Notes: generated from the sequence alone by a model not told the origin. Shown: positions 40,915 to 50,190, counted from the first letter of the stretch. The stretch is 64,000 nt of DNA from Paenibacillaceae bacterium (GCA_029256185.1 JAQSYI010000026.1:32142-96141), one strand, 5' to 3'. Made by a program: numbers and translations.

Positions 40915-43233
40915 ATGAATATAACCCCTGAACAGCAGCGCCAGGAACTGGAACACTTATCCCGGGTCATCCGGGAAATCGAGGAGCAGCTCGGCAATAG
41001 CAATACGGTGATTGACACCCGCCGGGAGAATGTGATCGATGTCCGCAAGATGATCTGGGAAGAAATGCGCACAGATAATGCCAACTGGGCCAACAAGATC
41101 GAAGCCGCGGGCGATATTGTCATGAATTCACTGGAGCTGGCCCGCATTGAACGGGGCTTCCTCTCCGCCCAGGCCGCTGCCCGCAAGCTTGTACTGCTGC
41201 GCAATTCCCCTTATTTTGCCCGGATCGACTTCCTGGAGGACGGGGCTTCCCCCGCGGAGACCGGACAGATCTACATAGGGTTATCCACCCTGCTGGATGA
41301 GAATACCATGGAGCCGATTGTCTACGATTGGAGGTCTCCGATTGCCAGCATGTTTTATGATTACTCCTTAGGCCGCGCCCGCTATCCGATCCAGGATGGA
41401 ACGGTGGAAGGCGAGCTGCTGCTGAAGCGCCAGTTTAGAATTACCGGCGGGAAAATCCAATTGATGTTCGACTCGGGAATCCGGATTGGCGACGATATGC
41501 TGCAATTCATGCTGGGCCAATCCACCGACGAGAAAATGCGGAGTATTGTCACCACCATCCAGAGTGAGCAAAACGCCGTCATCCGCAATGAAGAATATCC
41601 CATCCTTATTGTTCAAGGCGCGGCGGGCAGCGGAAAAACCTCGATTGCTCTCCAGCGCGTGGCCTATCTTCTATACAAGTACCGCCGGAGCATTCAAGCC
41701 GACCAGATGATTCTGTTCTCGCCCAATTCTTTGTTCAGCGATTATATCTCCAACGTTCTTCCGGAATTAGGCGAGGATAACATGCGCCAGACCACCTTTC
41801 AGGATTTTGCGGAGCACCGTTTGAGCGGCTATGTGCAGGCGGAAGACCGCTATACCCAGATGGAAGAGATGCTGACCGACCCTGAGGGCACCAGGCTAAG
41901 CGGGCGGGCCGCAGGTGTGGCCTACAAGGCGTCCAAAGCATTCCTTGAAGTTATCCGGAACTATCTGTTGCTGCTGTCCACCGAAGCCATGTGCTTTGAT
42001 CCTATCCCCTATGGAGAGCAAGATTGGAAGAGCAGAGAGCAGATAAGCGAGCTGTTCTACGGACGGTTCGGTCATCACCAGATTCATGTAAGGCTGGAGC
42101 GGATTGTCGAAGCCCTGCGGGAAGAATTGGCACAGCTTGAGGACAGACAAGCGAAGAAGCTGTTCCGCACAATGGTTAACCACCCTAAATATCTGGGAAC
42201 AGACGAGGAATTGAAGGTACTAAGCCGCAAGCATGTCCGCAGAAAAATAGGGATTATGGCTGATTTTATGAAACAATACCGCTTCATCAACCCCGTTGAG
42301 ACGTACCGGAGGCTGTTTGCCGACCCGGATCTGTTCCGCCGCGTCTCCGAAGGTACGGCTCCGCCGGAAGGTGTCCAGTGGGAGGCGATCCGCACTTTTA
42401 CCCTCGCCAGGCTGGATAGCGGCATTGTGCCCTGTGAGGATGTTCCACCGCTGCTCTACCTGCTTGAGACCATCACCGGCTGGAACAGCTTTAACAGCAT
42501 CCGGCATGTGATTCTGGATGAGGCTCAGGATTATTCGCCCTTCCAGTACGAGATCATCCGCCGCCTGTTCCCGCGGAGCAAGCTGACGCTGCTGGGAGAT
42601 CTGAACCAGGCGATTCAGCCGCATATGCGGATTGAATCCTATGAATTTGTTGAAGATCTGTACGGCAAGGAGAAAACCGGTATTATGCGCCTGACCAAAA
42701 GCTACCGCTCCACCGCGGAGATTGTAGAGTTCACCAAAGCATTGCTTCCCGGCGGGGAGGCGATTGAAGCTTTCAGCCGCAACGGCGGCAAGCCGTGTTT
42801 GGTCCAACTGCACGATGAGCCTGCGGCCAAGGCGAAGCAGATTGCCCAATTGCTCGTGACCTTGCGTGACCAAGGGGCCGCCTCCATCGCCGTAATCTGC
42901 AAAACCGCTGAAGAAAGCAAGGAAGCGTATGAGGCGCTGGCAGCCGCAGCGGCTCCGGCACAGCTTCATTTGGTAACGAAGAACGAAACCGATTTTCAGA
43001 ATACACTGGTTGTTCTGCCTGTCTATCTGGCCAAAGGCCTGGAGTTCGATTCGGTTATTATCTGGGATGCCAGTGCCGGAGTGTACGGCCGGGAAGAGGA
43101 ACGCAAGCTGTTCTATACCGCCTGTACAAGAGCCATGAACCGCTTGTATGTAGGTTATTCCGGTGCTGTCACGGAGTTTGTAGCCAGTGTCGATCCCGGA
43201 CTGTATGACAGACAACTCCAGCCAATTCACTAA
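40915..43233 (+). CDS. helD: HelD-type RNA polymerase-recycling ATPase, copy 1
   Basis: A 772-residue UvrD/Rep-like superfamily 1 protein of the HelD family, which binds RNA polymerase and releases it from stalled complexes. The length matches B. subtilis HelD. Seen: an N-terminal coiled coil (residues 1-60, EQQRQELEHLSRVIREIEEQ) that enters the polymerase secondary channel, YDWRSPIASMFYDY, Walker A GAAGSGKTSIAL, motif II LDEAQDYSPFQ, motif III LLGDLNQAI, LTKSYRSTAEI and VVLPVYLAKGLEFDSVII. AGGAGGG is 7-8 nt before the ATG. A second, divergent copy is at 53.6 kb. Confidence 0.92.
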   Translation: MNITPEQQRQELEHLSRVIREIEEQLGNSNTVIDTRRENVIDVRKMIWEEMRTDNANWANKIEAAGDIVMNSLELARIERGFLSAQAAARKLVLLRNSPYFARIDFLEDGASPAETGQIYIGLSTLLDENTMEPIVYDWRSPIASMFYDYSLGRARYPIQDGTVEGELLLKRQFRITGGKIQLMFDSGIRIGDDMLQFMLGQSTDEKMRSIVTTIQSEQNAVIRNEEYPILIVQGAAGSGKTSIALQRVAYLLYKYRRSIQADQMILFSPNSLFSDYISNVLPELGEDNMRQTTFQDFAEHRLSGYVQAEDRYTQMEEMLTDPEGTRLSGRAAGVAYKASKAFLEVIRNYLLLLSTEAMCFDPIPYGEQDWKSREQISELFYGRFGHHQIHVRLERIVEALREELAQLEDRQAKKLFRTMVNHPKYLGTDEELKVLSRKHVRRKIGIMADFMKQYRFINPVETYRRLFADPDLFRRVSEGTAPPEGVQWEAIRTFTLARLDSGIVPCEDVPPLLYLLETITGWNSFNSIRHVILDEAQDYSPFQYEIIRRLFPRSKLTLLGDLNQAIQPHMRIESYEFVEDLYGKEKTGIMRLTKSYRSTAEIVEFTKALLPGGEAIEAFSRNGGKPCLVQLHDEPAAKAKQIAQLLVTLRDQGAASIAVICKTAEESKEAYEALAAAAAPAQLHLVTKNETDFQNTLVVLPVYLAKGLEFDSVIIWDASAGVYGREEERKLFYTACTRAMNRLYVGYSGAVTEFVASVDPGLYDRQLQPIH

Positions 43234-43255
43234 ACTCTGATGGGAGCATGCCACA

Positions 43256-44035
43256 ATGCCAGGATTTATCATTGATCTGGATGGTACCGTATATGCAGGC
43301 ACGAACTCTATCCCCCATGTGGACACATTCCTTCAAAGCATCCGCAGGGAAGGCTGGCCCTACTTGTTTCTGACCAATAATTCCACCGTTTATCCCCACG
43401 AGGTAGCTGACCGCCTGCACCGCCTGACCGGTCTGGCTACCTCCGGCGGGGATGTCTTGACCTCGGCGATGGCCACCGCGAGATTTATCCGGGAGAGAGG
43501 CGACGGACGGCGGGTTTTCTGCATCGGTGAGGCCGGCTTGAAGCACACGCTGGCTGAGGCCGGGCTTGAGTTGACCTCCTCTGCTCCCGATTACGTGGTA
43601 CAGGGAATCGACCGGGAGTTCACCTATGCCAAGCTAAGCGAGGCTGTCAGCCATATCCGGGCGGGAGCGGTGTTCATCCAGACCAACCCGGATCACCTGC
43701 TGCCGTTGGAGCACGGTCCTGTTCCTGGCTCCGGGTCCATCGGGGCGGCGATCCGTACCGCTTCGGAGACGGAGCCCATCGTCATCGGCAAACCCTCACC
43801 GATCATTACCCATTACGGAATCCGGCATATCGGCCTGCCTCCCGAGGAAATCTGGATGGTGGGCGACAATATCCGCACAGACATTGGAGCCGGGATTGCT
43901 GCCGGATGCCGGACAGCGCTGGCTCTCACCGGCCTGGCCACTCCCGCAAACTACGAGGCCCTGATTGACAATACCGGCATTCATCCCGACCTGTGCGTTC
44001 ACCATTTGATGGAGTTATACGAGAAGTTAAGATAA
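43256..44035 (+). CDS. HAD-IIA family sugar/nitrophenyl phosphatase (NagD-like)
   Basis: A 259-residue haloacid-dehalogenase hydrolase. Motif I is IIDLDGTVYAG (nucleophile Asp), motif II LFLTNNST, the Lys is in VIGKPSPIIT and motif IV is MVGDNIRTDIGAG. The large C2-type cap lies between (PDYVVQGIDREFTYAKL), placing it in the NagD/AraL group that cleaves small sugar phosphates. It starts 22 nt after helD and is probably co-transcribed. The substrate is not deducible. Its last codons overlap direct repeats that belong to the next gene's promoter. Confidence 0.87.
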   Translation: MPGFIIDLDGTVYAGTNSIPHVDTFLQSIRREGWPYLFLTNNSTVYPHEVADRLHRLTGLATSGGDVLTSAMATARFIRERGDGRRVFCIGEAGLKHTLAEAGLELTSSAPDYVVQGIDREFTYAKLSEAVSHIRAGAVFIQTNPDHLLPLEHGPVPGSGSIGAAIRTASETEPIVIGKPSPIITHYGIRHIGLPPEEIWMVGDNIRTDIGAGIAAGCRTALALTGLATPANYEALIDNTGIHPDLCVHHLMELYEKLR

Positions 44036-44069
44036 GCTTAAGATAATCGGTGCTTACAGCTTAAGAAAA
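44027..44069 (+). promoter_or_regulatory. Candidate OmpR-family binding repeats
   Basis: TTAAGATAA starts at 44027 and 44038 (11 bp apart), with TTAAGAAAA at 44061 (23 bp further). Direct repeats about one helical turn apart are the usual binding pattern of OmpR/PhoB regulators. They lie 90-130 bp upstream of the response-regulator gene, suggesting autoregulation. Confidence 0.4.
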
Positions 44070-44159
44070 CAGCTTTACAATAGATTAGAATAGACTGCAG
44101 AATTCATATATTCACGCATAAGCCTCCTGATGGGGGATCGTTCTGAAGGAGGTGCACGG

Positions 44160-44855
44160 ATGGCAGCAGAAACCATTCTGCTGGTTGATGATGAGAAGGA
44201 GATCATCGACCTGCTGGAAATTTATTTAGCCAATGACGGCTACAGCATTCTTAAGGCTGCTGACGGACTGGAAGCGCTGGACATCTTGAATAGGCAAGAG
44301 GTGGATCTCATCATCCTCGACATCATGATGCCGAGGATGGACGGAATCCAAGCCTGCCTGAAGATCCGGGAGCAGAAGAACATGCCGATTATCATGCTGT
44401 CGGCCAAGAGCCAGGATATGGACAAAATCATGGGATTAAGCACAGGCGCCGACGATTATGTGACTAAGCCCTTCAATCCGCTGGAGCTGATGGCCCGGGT
44501 CAAATCCCAGCTGCGGCGCTATACCAGACTGAACGTGCCGGCTGTCAGGAGAGACAACGAGATTGAAATCGACGAGCTGATAATCAACACTGCTACACAT
44601 GAGGTTAAGGTGGATGGCCGGGATGTGAAGCTGACTCCCCGTGAGTTCGCGATTCTCGAGCTTCTTGGGCGAAACCGGGGCATGGTCTTCAGCATCGAGC
44701 GGATCTATGAATCTGTCTGGGGTGAGGCCTTCTTCGAGTCGGACAACACGGTCATGGTCCACATCCGCAAAATCCGGGAGAAAACCGAAGATAATCCGCG
44801 GCAGCCCAAATATATCAAGACGGTGTGGGGGGTTGGCTACAAAATTGAAGCCTGA
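44160..44855 (+). CDS. OmpR-family response regulator
   Basis: A 231-residue two-component regulator. Receiver at residues 5-115: acidic pair DD (ILLVDDEKE), phosphorylated Asp in LIILDIMMPRMDG, Thr/Ser in IIMLSAKSQ and Lys in YVTKPFNPLEL. The winged-helix DNA-binding domain spans about 130-228 (VKLTPREFAILELLGRN, VMVHIRKIREK, YIKTVWGVGYKIEA). The ATG at 44160 follows AAGGAGG; an upstream in-frame start has no site. Overlaps the kinase gene by about 11 nt. Resembles VanR/PhoP-type regulators in layout; the signal is unknown. Confidence 0.92.
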   Translation: MAAETILLVDDEKEIIDLLEIYLANDGYSILKAADGLEALDILNRQEVDLIILDIMMPRMDGIQACLKIREQKNMPIIMLSAKSQDMDKIMGLSTGADDYVTKPFNPLELMARVKSQLRRYTRLNVPAVRRDNEIEIDELIINTATHEVKVDGRDVKLTPREFAILELLGRNRGMVFSIERIYESVWGEAFFESDNTVMVHIRKIREKTEDNPRQPKYIKTVWGVGYKIEA

Positions 44856-46338
44856 GCCCGGTTCCGGACGGTTATCCCTCTTTAGGTATTTAGCTGGATT
44901 GGTAGCCCTCTGCCGGAAAGCCATTCATTCGGCCCGCATTAACATCGTCCGGAGCATCCGGCTCCAGCTCATGTTCACCTTTTTCCTCTGCCTGGTGACA
45001 GCTGCTTTTATTTATATGGTGGTAAACGTATTCTTCGGCCAGTTGAACCGTTCTCCTATTCTGGATTATCAGCGCGGCATTGAGATTATTGACGATCAGG
45101 CCAGACAAATCGCCAGCTACATCAAGACTCCGGATGTAAGCTATCAGGGGATTACCGATTATATCTCCCGCAATGTGGGCTTCACCGGCAACAAGGTGCT
45201 GCTGACTGATCTGGACGGCAAGGTGTTCTTCAAGGCCGGAGACGCCACGGAAACCGAGGTGGACCTTCACGGTATTATCGGCAAAGCAATGGAGGCCCGC
45301 TATACCACCATCTACCAATCCCAGGAATTCACCAGCTTTTACCCTATTGAACTGAAGGAGCAGGCCGCTTATCTGATTGTAACGGGCATTCCGCAGCCCA
45401 GCATCTCCTACGAGCGCGGCTCCAGTCCCCTGACTCTGATGACGGCGACCGCCTCGTTTATCTTCATGTTCTACTGGCTGACCAAGCGGAAGATGGATTA
45501 TATCGAGGAACTGGCCCGGGGGCTTCAGGAGATTTCCACCGGCAACCTGAGCTACCGGGTTCCCTTGCGCAGCCGGGATGAGTTGGGTTCCCTGGCGTCC
45601 AGCATCAACAAGATGACCTCTGCGCTGCAGACCACCAGTGAAGAGGAGCGCAAAGCGGAACGGGCCAAAAACGAGCTCATGACCAACATCTCTCATGACC
45701 TCAGAACGCCCCTCACCCTGATTATGGGATATCTGAGGCTGCTGAAGGACAAGCACTTCGATGACCCCAAGCAGTCGGAGAATTACGTGCAGATCGCCTA
45801 TAATAAGTCCGAGAAGCTGAAGGCGCTGATTGACGACTTGTTCGAATATACCAAGCTTTCCAACCACAACATTCAAGCCAATCTGGAGCGGGTATGCTTA
45901 AACGAATTGTTAGAGCAGTTAACCGAGGAACTGGTCACATACGCCGAGGAAAATGGACTGGCACTTCTGCGCGAGCTTCCGTCCGACCGGATATTTGTTT
46001 CGGTGAATCCTTCCAGGATCATCCGGGTGTTCGAAAATTTGCTGGGCAACGCCGTTAAATACAGCCATCAGCCAGGCACTGTCCAGATCCGGCTGACCCA
46101 TCAGGCTGAAGGCGCCCAGGTATGCATAATCAACAAAGGGGAACCGATTCCCGAGGAGGAGCTGCCCCGGCTGTTTGACCGCTTTTACCGGGTGGATGCG
46201 GCCCGCACTTCTTCCACAGGGGGATCAGGCTTGGGCCTTGCGATTGCCAAGAGCATTGTTGAAGGCCATCACGGCCGGATCTGGGCGGAGTGCGAGGGGG
46301 AGGAAATCCGGTTTTGCGTTATGCTGCCGCTTGCCTGA
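44845..46338 (+). CDS. Membrane sensor histidine kinase
   Basis: A protein of about 497 residues. It has two membrane helices (LMFTFFLCLVTAAFIYMVV near residue 38 and SPLTLMTATASFIFMFYWL near 198) flanking an outer sensor domain of about 140 residues, a HAMP domain (RGLQEISTGNLSYRVPL), HisKA (NISHDLRTPLTLIMGYL), then HATPase N box ENLLGNAVKYSH and G boxes GEPIPEEELPRLFDRFYR and GGSGLGLAIAKS. The start is uncertain: TTG at 44845, overlapping the regulator by 11 nt, is the best coupled candidate; a TTG at 44896 is possible. Pairs with the regulator upstream. Confidence 0.88.
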   Translation: MKPEPGSGRLSLFRYLAGLVALCRKAIHSARINIVRSIRLQLMFTFFLCLVTAAFIYMVVNVFFGQLNRSPILDYQRGIEIIDDQARQIASYIKTPDVSYQGITDYISRNVGFTGNKVLLTDLDGKVFFKAGDATETEVDLHGIIGKAMEARYTTIYQSQEFTSFYPIELKEQAAYLIVTGIPQPSISYERGSSPLTLMTATASFIFMFYWLTKRKMDYIEELARGLQEISTGNLSYRVPLRSRDELGSLASSINKMTSALQTTSEEERKAERAKNELMTNISHDLRTPLTLIMGYLRLLKDKHFDDPKQSENYVQIAYNKSEKLKALIDDLFEYTKLSNHNIQANLERVCLNELLEQLTEELVTYAEENGLALLRELPSDRIFVSVNPSRIIRVFENLLGNAVKYSHQPGTVQIRLTHQAEGAQVCIINKGEPIPEEELPRLFDRFYRVDAARTSSTGGSGLGLAIAKSIVEGHHGRIWAECEGEEIRFCVMLPLA

Positions 46339-46377
46339 AGAGCACCATATGGAGTTTGATAGATGAATGATTGGCGT

Positions 46378-46402
46378 AGAGGCCCTTAGAGGCCTCTTTT
46401 TT
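46378..46402 (+). terminator. Terminator of the two-component operon
   Basis: AGAGGCC and GGCCTCT form the stem, then TTTTTTA. Confidence 0.75.
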
Positions 46403-46441
46403 ACGTAAATGCAGGCTGTGCCGCATTTTCATTCGGGGGCT

Positions 46442-46496
46442 CCCCCAAAAGTACCCGGATTTTGCTTCGAAGCATCTCATCACTTTTGGGGGATTG
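46442..46496 (+). terminator. Inverted repeat, possible second terminator
   Basis: CCCCCAAAAGT (46442) pairs perfectly with ACTTTTGGGGG (46482) over a 29-nt loop that contains its own GCTTCGAAGC hairpin; ATTGTTTT follows. May be a terminator or a structured 3' element. Confidence 0.4.
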
Positions 46497-46800
46497 TTTT
46501 CTATGCCGGCCGGATCATTATCACTGACATGAACAGACGTAGAACCCTGTCGATTTCCCAGGAAATAATTATTGCTGTCGAACCTTTGCACAGGGCTGCG
46601 AGGCTTGGGGGTGTGCAACATCCAACGTTTTGTTATCCGGCCGCAGCGAAAGTTGTAATTGCGAGAACGGGATGGATGGCATATAATAAATTTTGAGAAA
46701 ATTCTTTTATGAACGTGATTATTTCTATAAATTATATCTATTCTAATTTTTCCCATTTCCTATTCGGCTATGATGCAGCATTACCCAGGAGGACCAGAGC

Positions 46801-47703
46801 ATGAATATGAACCAGCTAGAAACATTTATTACCATCTCCAAGACCATGAGCTTCCGCAAAGCAGGGGAAATCCTCAATTTGACCCAACCTGCCGTATCGG
46901 CCCAAATCAAGAGTCTTGAGGACGAATACCAGAGTGTCCTGATTGACCGGAACCAGCCGGTCACACTGACCGACAGCGGCCGCGTCTTTCTTGACCACGC
47001 CATGAAGATTGTCCGGACCGTGGAGGAGTTGAAGCAGCGGCTCGCCGATTTGGAGAATACTCCCCAGGGGCATATTCACTTGGGCACCACCACTTCAATC
47101 GCCATGCAGACTTTGCCGCGGGTGCTTTCTTATTTCCAAAACCAGTTCCCGCTCATCAAGATTACCATTCAATCCATGCCTTCCTCGCAGATTATGACCA
47201 GCGTGGAGAACGGCAGCGTGGATATTGGCATTGCTTACCTGTTCGAGAAAAATCCGTATCTGGAGTCGTCTATCCTGTACTATGACAGCTTCGAATTGGT
47301 TGTGTCGGCCGACCATCCCTTGGCGCTGCAGGATCATGCCACTATTGAAGAATTGCGGCATATTCCCCTGATAATGCTGTCACCCGACACAGCCGGACGC
47401 CGCTTCGTCGACAATGTCTTCAAGAAGCTGGATATTATGCCCCAGACCGTAATGGAGCTGTCCAGCAGCGAAGAGGTGAAGCGGATGGTGGAACTGAATC
47501 TGGGTGCGGCCATCATCTCCAAGCTGTCGATTGCCAATGAACTGAAGCTGGGCACTCTGAAGATGATTCCGGTTAATGAGCTGGAAATCAACCATCCGGT
47601 GGGAGTGGTCTACAAATCCGGGCGTTATCTCAGCTCGGCGATGCAGCAATTTTTGAGCGATCTCAAGGGAATGCCGCAAAACCAGTTCATCAGCTCGGAA
47701 TAA
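46801..47703 (+). CDS. LysR-family transcriptional regulator
   Basis: A 300-residue regulator. N-terminal helix-turn-helix at residues 4-60 (LETFITISKTMSFRKAGEIL, LTQPAVSAQIKSLEDE, LTDSGRVFLDHAMKIV), then a two-lobed effector domain (GHIHLGTTTSIAMQTLPRVL, VENGSVDIGIAYLFEK, VKRMVELNLGAAIISKLSI). GAGGACC precedes the ATG. It lies alone, without the usual divergent target gene, so the regulon cannot be inferred. The domain pattern resembles CysL/CbbR-type members. Confidence 0.9.
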   Translation: MNMNQLETFITISKTMSFRKAGEILNLTQPAVSAQIKSLEDEYQSVLIDRNQPVTLTDSGRVFLDHAMKIVRTVEELKQRLADLENTPQGHIHLGTTTSIAMQTLPRVLSYFQNQFPLIKITIQSMPSSQIMTSVENGSVDIGIAYLFEKNPYLESSILYYDSFELVVSADHPLALQDHATIEELRHIPLIMLSPDTAGRRFVDNVFKKLDIMPQTVMELSSSEEVKRMVELNLGAAIISKLSIANELKLGTLKMIPVNELEINHPVGVVYKSGRYLSSAMQQFLSDLKGMPQNQFISSE

Positions 47704-47715
47704 TAAACGGGAAAA

Positions 47716-47762
47716 AGCCCGGATGCTGTGTATCCGGTTGTTAAGTTGCGCCCATCCGGGCT
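47716..47762 (+). terminator. Terminator of the LysR gene
   Basis: AGCCCGGATG and CATCCGGGCT form a perfect 10-bp stem 13 nt after the stop. Only a weak T tract follows. Confidence 0.65.
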
Positions 47763-47825
47763 ACACTACTTGTTAGAATGATGGTTTGTTTCTATTTCTT
47801 GCGCTCCATAAGGAGGTGTATCTGC

Positions 47826-48635
47826 TTGAATTTCGATCTTCACACCCATCATGAACGTTGCGGGCATGCCCGGGGCGGTATCCGTGACTATATTGAAGCC
47901 GCTATTGGGAGCGGGCTGCAGATCATCGGAATCTCCGACCACACCCCCTATTTTGGAGAAAAGGCCGACCAGGCCCAGCCCCTGATCGCTATGGCCAAGA
48001 GTGAGTTTTCCTTCTATGTAGCCGAGGTGCTCCGGTTAAAGGAAGAGTACAGCGGCCGGATTGAGGTGCTGCTTGGGGTGGAATCGGATTTTTTCCCGGA
48101 GCATGCGGAGCTCTACCGGGGAATCCTGGAGAGTTACCCCTTTGACTATATCATTGGCTCCGTTCACCAGTCAGGCGGCGTGAGCATCTTCAATAAGCGG
48201 CGGTTCAACGGTTTGTCGACTGCAGAGAAGGTGCTCCAGAAGGAAACCTATTACGACTTGATCGCCCGCTCCGCAAGAAGCGGCATGTTCCAGATTCTTG
48301 GCCACATCGACGCCATGAAGGGCTTCTACCCCGCCTTCTCCGATATTCAGACCGATGCGGTGGACCTGACTCTCCGGATCATCGCAGAAGCGGGAATCGC
48401 CATTGAAATCAACACCTCGGGCAAAACCAAGGATGCAGGGGGCTGGTATCCCTCCGACGCCATCTTGGAGCGGGCGCTTTATTACGGCGTTGATGTCACC
48501 TTCGGCTCGGACGCCCATGATCCGTTCCGGGTGGGAGACGACCGGGAGTTGGTGGCTGCCCGGTTAAGGGAAATCGGCTTTACCCGTTGGGTTTACTTCC
48601 GCCGGAAGCAGAGAAATTTCGTTTCTTTGTTATAA
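47826..48635 (+). CDS. PHP-domain phosphatase (histidinol-phosphatase HisJ family)
   Basis: A 269-residue metal-dependent phosphoesterase. Metal-binding motifs: FDLHTHHERCGHARG at the N-terminus, GISDHTPYF, LGVESDFFPEH, IIGSVHQSGG, ILGHIDAMKGF, IEINTSG and TFGSDAHDPFRVGDD. The TTG start at 47826 follows AGGAGG; the longer frame upstream has no site. The family includes histidinol-phosphate phosphatase, but no other his gene is nearby, so another phosphate ester is possible. Monocistronic with its own terminator. Confidence 0.85.
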   Translation: MNFDLHTHHERCGHARGGIRDYIEAAIGSGLQIIGISDHTPYFGEKADQAQPLIAMAKSEFSFYVAEVLRLKEEYSGRIEVLLGVESDFFPEHAELYRGILESYPFDYIIGSVHQSGGVSIFNKRRFNGLSTAEKVLQKETYYDLIARSARSGMFQILGHIDAMKGFYPAFSDIQTDAVDLTLRIIAEAGIAIEINTSGKTKDAGGWYPSDAILERALYYGVDVTFGSDAHDPFRVGDDRELVAARLREIGFTRWVYFRRKQRNFVSLL

Positions 48636-48987
48636 GCGCATGTCCCGGAACCTTTGCCTTAGGCGAAGGTTTTTTTTATTTTCCCGCCCCGTTCACCTGG
48701 TCTCGCGGCCGCAGAAAAAAAAGGTGGCCCAAACCGGTCACGGCTGGGCCTAATCCATCATATATGAAAAAAAAGGGGGTCTTGCTTATTATCATATCCC
48801 CGGATTGTTAGGACTTGTTAACAGCCATATTTCATTTGTGTTACAAGTTCGTCCAAGGGATAGCTTGTCTGCCAAACAGACTAATTTTCATTATCAGGAT
48901 CCATAAAATGATCATTTGCCATGGATTTCCTGTCTACCGTATAATGCAGATGATTGTAACGAAAGACCAAAAGGAGGACAGCGCATC
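48636..48987. other. 352-bp gap before the cation exporter
   Basis: Contains the terminator at 48649, a small GGCCCA/TGGGCC hairpin (48726-48750) and A+T-rich DNA upstream of the exporter gene. Nothing else recognised. Confidence 0.5.
48649..48679 (+). terminator. Terminator of the PHP phosphatase gene
   Basis: AACCTTTGCC and GGCGAAGGTT form a stem with one mismatch, followed by TTTTTTATT. Confidence 0.8.
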
Positions 48988-49950
48988 ATGCTGCATGACT
49001 ATCATCATCAGCTTCATGTGAAGCAGCAATTCAAATCCAAACGCACCTTATGGGTTACTTTGTGGCTGACGTTGTTCTTTACCCTGGTAGAGATAGCCGG
49101 AGGGCTCATATCCAACTCCCTCGCCTTGTTGTCGGACTCGGCGCATATGATTTCAGACGTAATCGCGCTGGGGCTGAGCATGGTGGCGATTTACCTGGCC
49201 GCCCGTCCACCCAATTCCCGGTTCACCTTCGGTTTTTTGCGCTTTGAGATTATCGCCGCCTTCTTGAACGGGCTGGCGCTGGCGGTCATCTCCTTCGGGA
49301 TCTTCGTGGAAGGCATCCGCCGTTTGATCCACCAGCCTGAGGTGGACTTTCCTGTGATGCTGGTCATCTCCTCCATCGGACTGCTGGTCAATATTGTGCT
49401 GACCATCATTCTCAGCCGCAGTATGAAAGAAGAAAACAATTTGAATGTGAGAAGCGCTCTCTGGCATTTTATCGGAGATTTGCTAAGCTCCATCGGCGTG
49501 ATCATCTCGGCTCTCCTCATCCTGATTACCGGCTACCACTGGTTCGATCCGCTGATCAGTATGGTTATCGGTGTGATCATCTTCATCGGAGGAGCCAGAA
49601 TTATCAAAGAATCTTATCTGGTCCTGATGGAAACCGTGCCCGACCCATTCGATCTGGAGAAAATCCGCCGCGATATCTCCGCAGTCGAAGGTGTGGAGGG
49701 TGTGCATGACATGCATTTCTGGACCATCTCCACCAACCACTACTCCCTTACAGCCCATGTCTTCATCAACTCGGCGATCCAGCCGTTGTGCGTCATCCTG
49801 GCTATTAATGAAATGCTCAAGACCTCGTATGGGATAGGGCACGCAACCATTCAAACCGAGCATGCCCAGATCCTTCCCCATGGGGAGTACGGCCAGCAGT
49901 TCCTCCATGCTCCCGATGAAAGAGAAAGGATGCAGCCGGATACGCTCTGA
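48988..49950 (+). CDS. czcD: Cation diffusion facilitator (zinc/cobalt/cadmium exporter)
   Basis: A 320-residue proton-coupled metal exporter with six membrane helices. Metal-site motifs: SDSAHMISD in helix 2 and HFIGDLLSS in helix 5, the HxxxD/DxxxD arrangement of zinc-type family members. The cytoplasmic C-terminal domain contains VEGVEGVHDMHFWTIS and GIGHATIQTEHAQ. The N-terminus is His-rich (LHDYHHQLH), as often seen in metal-sensing tails. AAGGAGG precedes the ATG; an upstream in-frame start is not supported. Monocistronic; no metal-responsive repressor gene adjoins it. Confidence 0.9.
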   Translation: MLHDYHHQLHVKQQFKSKRTLWVTLWLTLFFTLVEIAGGLISNSLALLSDSAHMISDVIALGLSMVAIYLAARPPNSRFTFGFLRFEIIAAFLNGLALAVISFGIFVEGIRRLIHQPEVDFPVMLVISSIGLLVNIVLTIILSRSMKEENNLNVRSALWHFIGDLLSSIGVIISALLILITGYHWFDPLISMVIGVIIFIGGARIIKESYLVLMETVPDPFDLEKIRRDISAVEGVEGVHDMHFWTISTNHYSLTAHVFINSAIQPLCVILAINEMLKTSYGIGHATIQTEHAQILPHGEYGQQFLHAPDERERMQPDTL

Positions 49951-50022
49951 ACTGGCTCTACAACACGGAATCAACTCGAATCAACGGGAAAAGCAAGACT
50001 GTCGATTAACTGGACATAGCTT

Positions 50023-50125
50023 AGCTGTTGAGCCTCTAGAGCTCCTCTTACCGGGCGACAGCTAGCATTTTGATAGCTGTTGCGCCTCTGGGGCTCCCCT
50101 CTCCCGCCAACAGCTAGCATTTGAT
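50023..50125. repeat. Two tandem 51-52-bp hairpin units
   Basis: Each unit begins AGCTGTTG, contains GCCTCT.G.GCTCC and ends ACAGCTAGCATTTTGAT or a one-base-shorter form. The AGCTGT/ACAGCT arms make each unit a hairpin. They follow the cation exporter and precede its terminator. Confidence 0.75.
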
Positions 50126-50133
50126 GTCGTAAA

Positions 50134-50175
50134 AAATAATCCTGCATGGCTCTGAAGAGCCATGCAGGATTATTT
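50134..50175. terminator. Bidirectional terminator between convergent czcD and GH88 genes
   Basis: A perfect 20-bp stem (AAATAATCCTGCATGGCTCT and its complement) with a 2-nt nominal loop, and T tracts on both sides. Confidence 0.9.
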
Positions 50176-50190
50176 GTATTTTTTCCAAGC

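Larger units (their letters stand above)
46339..46800. other. 462-bp gap between kinase and LysR regulator
   Basis: Contains the kinase terminator (46378), an 11-bp-stem inverted repeat (46442-46492), about 150 bp without recognised signals and an A+T-rich promoter-like stretch just upstream of the LysR gene. No gene supported. Confidence 0.5.
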
